Assembly: GCA_002773185.1 (NCBI GenBank)
Contig: PFBU01000063.1
Coordinates: forward strand, 2,892 to 10,624
Direction of reading: 5' to 3'
Source of the DNA: Candidatus Magasanikbacteria bacterium CG10_big_fil_rev_8_21_14_0_10_36_16
Lineage (GTDB): Bacteria > Patescibacteriota > Patescibacteriia > Magasanikbacterales > UBA922
Length of the DNA stretch: 7,733 nucleotides
The notes below the pieces were generated by a model, which was not told the origin of the DNA, made no database searches, and saw nothing but the letters and a program-made list of their open reading frames with translations. Below, piece after piece: positions 6,258 to 7,733 of this stretch (positions are counted from its first letter, which is position 1; every line of letters begins with the position of its first letter). A program made the translations under genes and the position numbers.

Positions 6258-6318
6258 GGGAGTGACAAGCGCCAGCTTGTCCTGTATATCTCGTGACAAG
6301 CTGGCGCTTGTCATTCCT
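6258..6318. repeat. Large nested palindrome (REP/MITE-like) after tsaD
   Basis: A perfect 19-bp inverted repeat is formed by TGACAAGCGCCAGCTTGTC (6263-6281) and its complement at 6295-6313, with a 13-nt spacer. Pairing continues outward to about 6258/6318 if G-T pairs are allowed. Each arm is itself palindromic: GACAAGC-GCCA-GCTTGTC on the left and GACAAGC-TGGC-GCTTGTC on the right. It can therefore fold as one long hairpin or two small ones. It is much richer in GC than the surrounding sequence. It starts about 10 nt beyond the tsaD stop. Possible roles are message 3'-end protection, termination on the plus strand (a T-rich tract follows there), or a mobile palindromic repeat. Confidence 0.85.
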
Positions 6319-6327
6319 TTTGATTTT

Positions 6328-7392
6328 TTATATATTTTCGACTTTTTGATACACCTTCCAATTCGGATCAGCTTGCACTTCACGCCAGTTAGTAAACTTT
6401 CCTTCCTTGGCATAGTTGTAACCAGCGGCAGCAATCATGGCTGCATTGTCCATAGAATATTTGAGAGCAGAGAGATGAAAGTCTGTACCAGAAATATGTT
6501 CAATAGTATTTTTCAAAGTTTCACGAAGTTTGGCATTGGCTGAGACGCCACCGACTAATAAGACATTGCTAGGTTTGTATTGTTTTACAGCTTTGACAGT
6601 CTTTTCAACCAAGACGTCCACAATCGCTTGTTCAAAGCTGGCACAGAAGTCATCCAATATTTGAGGCTCTAGTTTGAAAGTATTATTTTCAGTTTTTGGA
6701 GCATTATCTTGAAGCCAATAAAGAGCCGCAGTCTTGAGACCAGAAAAGCTCATATCATAATCATCACTATCCATCATGGGACGAGGGAATTTGATAGTTT
6801 TTGGATTGCCATCAACGGCATGTTTGGAAATTTTTGGTCCACCTGGATAATCTAGTCCAATAATTTTGGCAATCTTGTCAAAAGCTTCGCCAGCCGCATC
6901 ATCACGAGTTCCGCCAATTTTTTCATAATGGCCTTTTTCTCTAGATAAAATAAGTTCAGTGTGTCCGCCAGAGACGACTAGAGATAGAATAGGGAAGTTG
7001 AGCTTTTGATTGGGGCTATCGGCTTCTAGATGTAGCTTCACACTGTTTATATGCCCGTCTATGTGGTTTACAGCTATAAGTGGGGTATTCCATAGGTATG
7101 AGAGTGTTTTGGCTGTCTCAACGCCTACAATCAGTCCTGTAATCAGGCCTGGGCCAGCAGTGACAGCGATAGCGTCTGGTTTGTCAAAATCTTTCATGAT
7201 TTCTTCAACTACGGGAGTGATTACTTCAGCATGTTTACGCCCAGCGATTTCGGGGATAACGCCACCGTATTTTTTGTGTATGTCAATTTGACTGGCTGTT
7301 TTTTCCGCTAGTATTTCTATTTTTTCATCTGTGATATCCATGAGACAGATAGATGTATCGTCGCAGGAGCTTTCAATACCTAATATACGCAT
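6328..7392 (-). CDS. tsaD: tRNA N6-threonylcarbamoyladenosine transferase TsaD
   Basis: TsaD (Kae1/Qri7/YgjD family) transfers the threonylcarbamoyl group from threonylcarbamoyl-AMP to A37 of ANN-decoding tRNAs, acting with TsaB and TsaE. The 354-residue protein begins MRILGIESSCDDTS, the canonical N-terminus, so the start is secure. It has YGGVIPEIAGRKHAE and TAGPGLITGL. The metal-binding motif is NHIDGH, with His110 and His114. LVSGGHTEL, DDAAGEAFDKIAKIIGLDYPGGP, FSFSGLKT-like MSFSGLKTAA and GGVSAN follow, and the metal ligand Asp315 is in SMDNAAMIA. All key motifs are intact and the length is normal for bacteria. It is a single-gene transcript by its flanking terminator. The tsaB and tsaE partners are not in the window. 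No Shine-Dalgarno is seen before the ATG. Confidence 0.98.
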   Translation of the reverse strand: MRILGIESSCDDTSICLMDITDEKIEILAEKTASQIDIHKKYGGVIPEIAGRKHAEVITPVVEEIMKDFDKPDAIAVTAGPGLITGLIVGVETAKTLSYLWNTPLIAVNHIDGHINSVKLHLEADSPNQKLNFPILSLVVSGGHTELILSREKGHYEKIGGTRDDAAGEAFDKIAKIIGLDYPGGPKISKHAVDGNPKTIKFPRPMMDSDDYDMSFSGLKTAALYWLQDNAPKTENNTFKLEPQILDDFCASFEQAIVDVLVEKTVKAVKQYKPSNVLLVGGVSANAKLRETLKNTIEHISGTDFHLSALKYSMDNAAMIAAAGYNYAKEGKFTNWREVQADPNWKVYQKVENI

Positions 7393-7401
7393 AGTTAAAG
7401 T

Positions 7402-7470
7402 ATTAAACCATAGTTTGGAGAATTTTTCAAGGGCTGTTTTTATTATAATTAAAACATAAAAACATTAAAA
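7402..7470 (-). promoter_or_regulatory. Candidate promoters for tsaD
   Basis: There are two weak options on the minus strand. The proximal one has TTGAAA (7430-7425), a 17-nt spacer and TTTAAT (7407-7402) with a TGG extension; it would start transcription about 3 nt before the ATG, making tsaD nearly leaderless. The distal one has a perfect TATAAT (7447-7442) with a poor -35, TTTTAA (7470-7465), and a leader of about 43 nt. I cannot choose between them. Confidence 0.35.
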
Positions 7471-7526
7471 CATTAAAACAATTTTTAGCTTTTTAAGCCT
7501 TTTTAGCCTTTTAAGTTTTTTAGGCC
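7450..7526. repeat. Two degenerate short tandem repeat blocks
   Basis: 7450-7481 is four copies of an 8-bp unit, TAAAACAT (one unit starts with A, the last ends in A). 7482-7526 is five imperfect copies of a 7- to 11-bp unit of the type TTTTTAGCC / TTTTAAGCC. The blocks fill the gap between the divergent tsaD and tRNA-Glu genes. I see no ORF here. Confidence 0.7.
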
Positions 7527-7549
7527 TCTTGTGTATTCACACCAAATTA

Positions 7550-7578
7550 TTGACAGTTATCATCTTTTTGTGTATAAT
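7550..7578 (+). promoter_or_regulatory. Consensus sigma70 promoter for tRNA-Glu
   Basis: TTGACA (7550-7555) and TATAAT (7573-7578), both perfect hexamers, are separated by 17 nt. The predicted start is about 7585, 23 nt before the mature tRNA. This is the strongest promoter in the window, as expected for a stable RNA. Confidence 0.9.
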
Positions 7579-7607
7579 TTTTTCGTCTTTGATTTATTTT
7601 TTGTCAT

Positions 7608-7679
7608 GGTCCCATCGTCTAGTGGTTAGGACACCAGGTTTTCATCCTGGGAACAGGGGTTCAATTCCCCTTGGGACTA
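7608..7679 (+). tRNA. tRNA-Glu, anticodon UUC
   Basis: A full cloverleaf of 72 nt is present. The acceptor is GGTCCCA/TGGGACT, with the first pair a G-U and discriminator A7679. The D-arm is GTCT/GGAC. The anticodon stem CCAGG/CCTGG has loop TTTTCAT, with anticodon TTC at 7641-7643, and the 4-nt variable loop is GAAC. The T-arm is AGGGG/CCCCT with loop TTCAATT. The anticodon reads GAA and GAG (glutamate). The CCA end is not encoded (CAA follows), so it must be added by a nucleotidyltransferase. The next ORF begins 19 nt downstream without an intervening terminator. Confidence 0.97.
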
Positions 7680-7687
7680 CAATTAAA

Positions 7688-7695
7688 AGGGAGGG
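7688..7695 (+). promoter_or_regulatory. Strong Shine-Dalgarno for the GIY-YIG gene
   Basis: The purine run AGGGAGGG, containing GGAGG at 7690-7694, ends 3 nt before the ATG at 7699. It fixes this start and is the only clear Shine-Dalgarno in the window. Confidence 0.75.
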
Positions 7696-7698
7696 ATC

Positions 7699-7733
7699 AT
7701 GTTTTACGCTTACGTATTACAAAGTTTAACGGA
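7699..7733 (+). CDS. GIY-YIG domain nuclease, N-terminal fragment
   Basis: Only 11 codons are in the window: MFYAYVLQSLT. This matches the opening of small single-domain GIY-YIG (URI, COG2827-type) proteins, whose first strand carries an aromatic-aromatic-x-Tyr-Val-Leu-Gln-Ser pattern; the GIY half of the signature is replaced by YVL in this subgroup. Such proteins are usually about 80-100 residues, and their cellular role is poorly defined. The gene is cut by the right edge. It lies 19 nt behind tRNA-Glu, so it may share the tRNA promoter. The call rests on a very short match. Confidence 0.7.
   Translation, partial: MFYAYVLQSLT

Noticed and set aside
6180..6434. 84-codon minus-strand frame across the palindrome and terminator
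   Set aside because: It overlaps the tsaD 3' end out of frame and translates structural repeats; no family resemblance.
7450..7526. CRISPR array
   Set aside because: The repeat units are only 7-11 bp, contiguous and without unique spacers, and no cas gene is present.
7529..7729. 66-codon plus-strand frame covering the tRNA region
   Set aside because: It runs through the promoter and the whole tRNA-Glu gene, and the real downstream ORF is in another frame with a strong Shine-Dalgarno.

Overview
This AT-rich window looks like a fragment of a small-genome bacterium, most plausibly a Candidate Phyla Radiation (Patescibacteria, Parcubacteria-like) lineage. The basis is inference from several traits seen together: a secreted-type protein with thrombospondin type-3 calcium repeats joined to a 'YPSAW' domain, tight gene packing, almost no Shine-Dalgarno sites, a tRNA gene without an encoded CCA end, and a small GIY-YIG nuclease beginning MFYAYVLQSL. 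TGA acts as a stop (ybeY ends in TGA), so the TGA-as-glycine code of Gracilibacteria/Absconditabacteria is not in use.

Left part, + strand: the 3' end of a TSP3-repeat surface or secreted protein (1-865), then ybeY (rRNA-maturation endonuclease) and dgkA (small integral-membrane lipid kinase) in a tightly coupled run. ftsA follows from its own extended -10 promoter lying across the end of dgkA, and ends at an intrinsic terminator. A 357-bp gap holds a palindrome-rich repeat block, then a near-consensus promoter with a roughly 69-nt leader (hairpin plus a 15-codon upstream ORF) before ftsZ. The membrane-anchoring and ring-forming division proteins are therefore adjacent but transcriptionally separated. 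ftsZ ends at a symmetric hairpin that can terminate transcription from both sides.

Right part, - strand: tsaD (tRNA t6A synthesis) comes first, followed by a large nested palindrome and an intrinsic terminator. A promoter overlapping that terminator's U-tract then drives a compact three-gene unit: an unrecognised tail-anchored membrane protein, a YjjX-type inosine/xanthosine triphosphatase, and a guanine/cytidine-deaminase-fold nucleobase deaminase. The last two suggest purine-nucleotide housekeeping.

Right end, + strand: a perfect-consensus promoter drives tRNA-Glu(UUC), with the start of a GIY-YIG nuclease gene 19 nt behind it. That gene alone in the window has a strong Shine-Dalgarno. The region between tsaD and the tRNA contains two degenerate short tandem repeat blocks.

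Most of the window is ordinary core genome. I do not see a clear undescribed defence, mobile or biosynthetic system. The points most worth a second look are the nested palindrome after tsaD, the unknown membrane protein in the nucleotide-sanitation operon, the ftsZ leader, the altered phosphate-binding residues in FtsA, and the leader/Shine-Dalgarno pattern.
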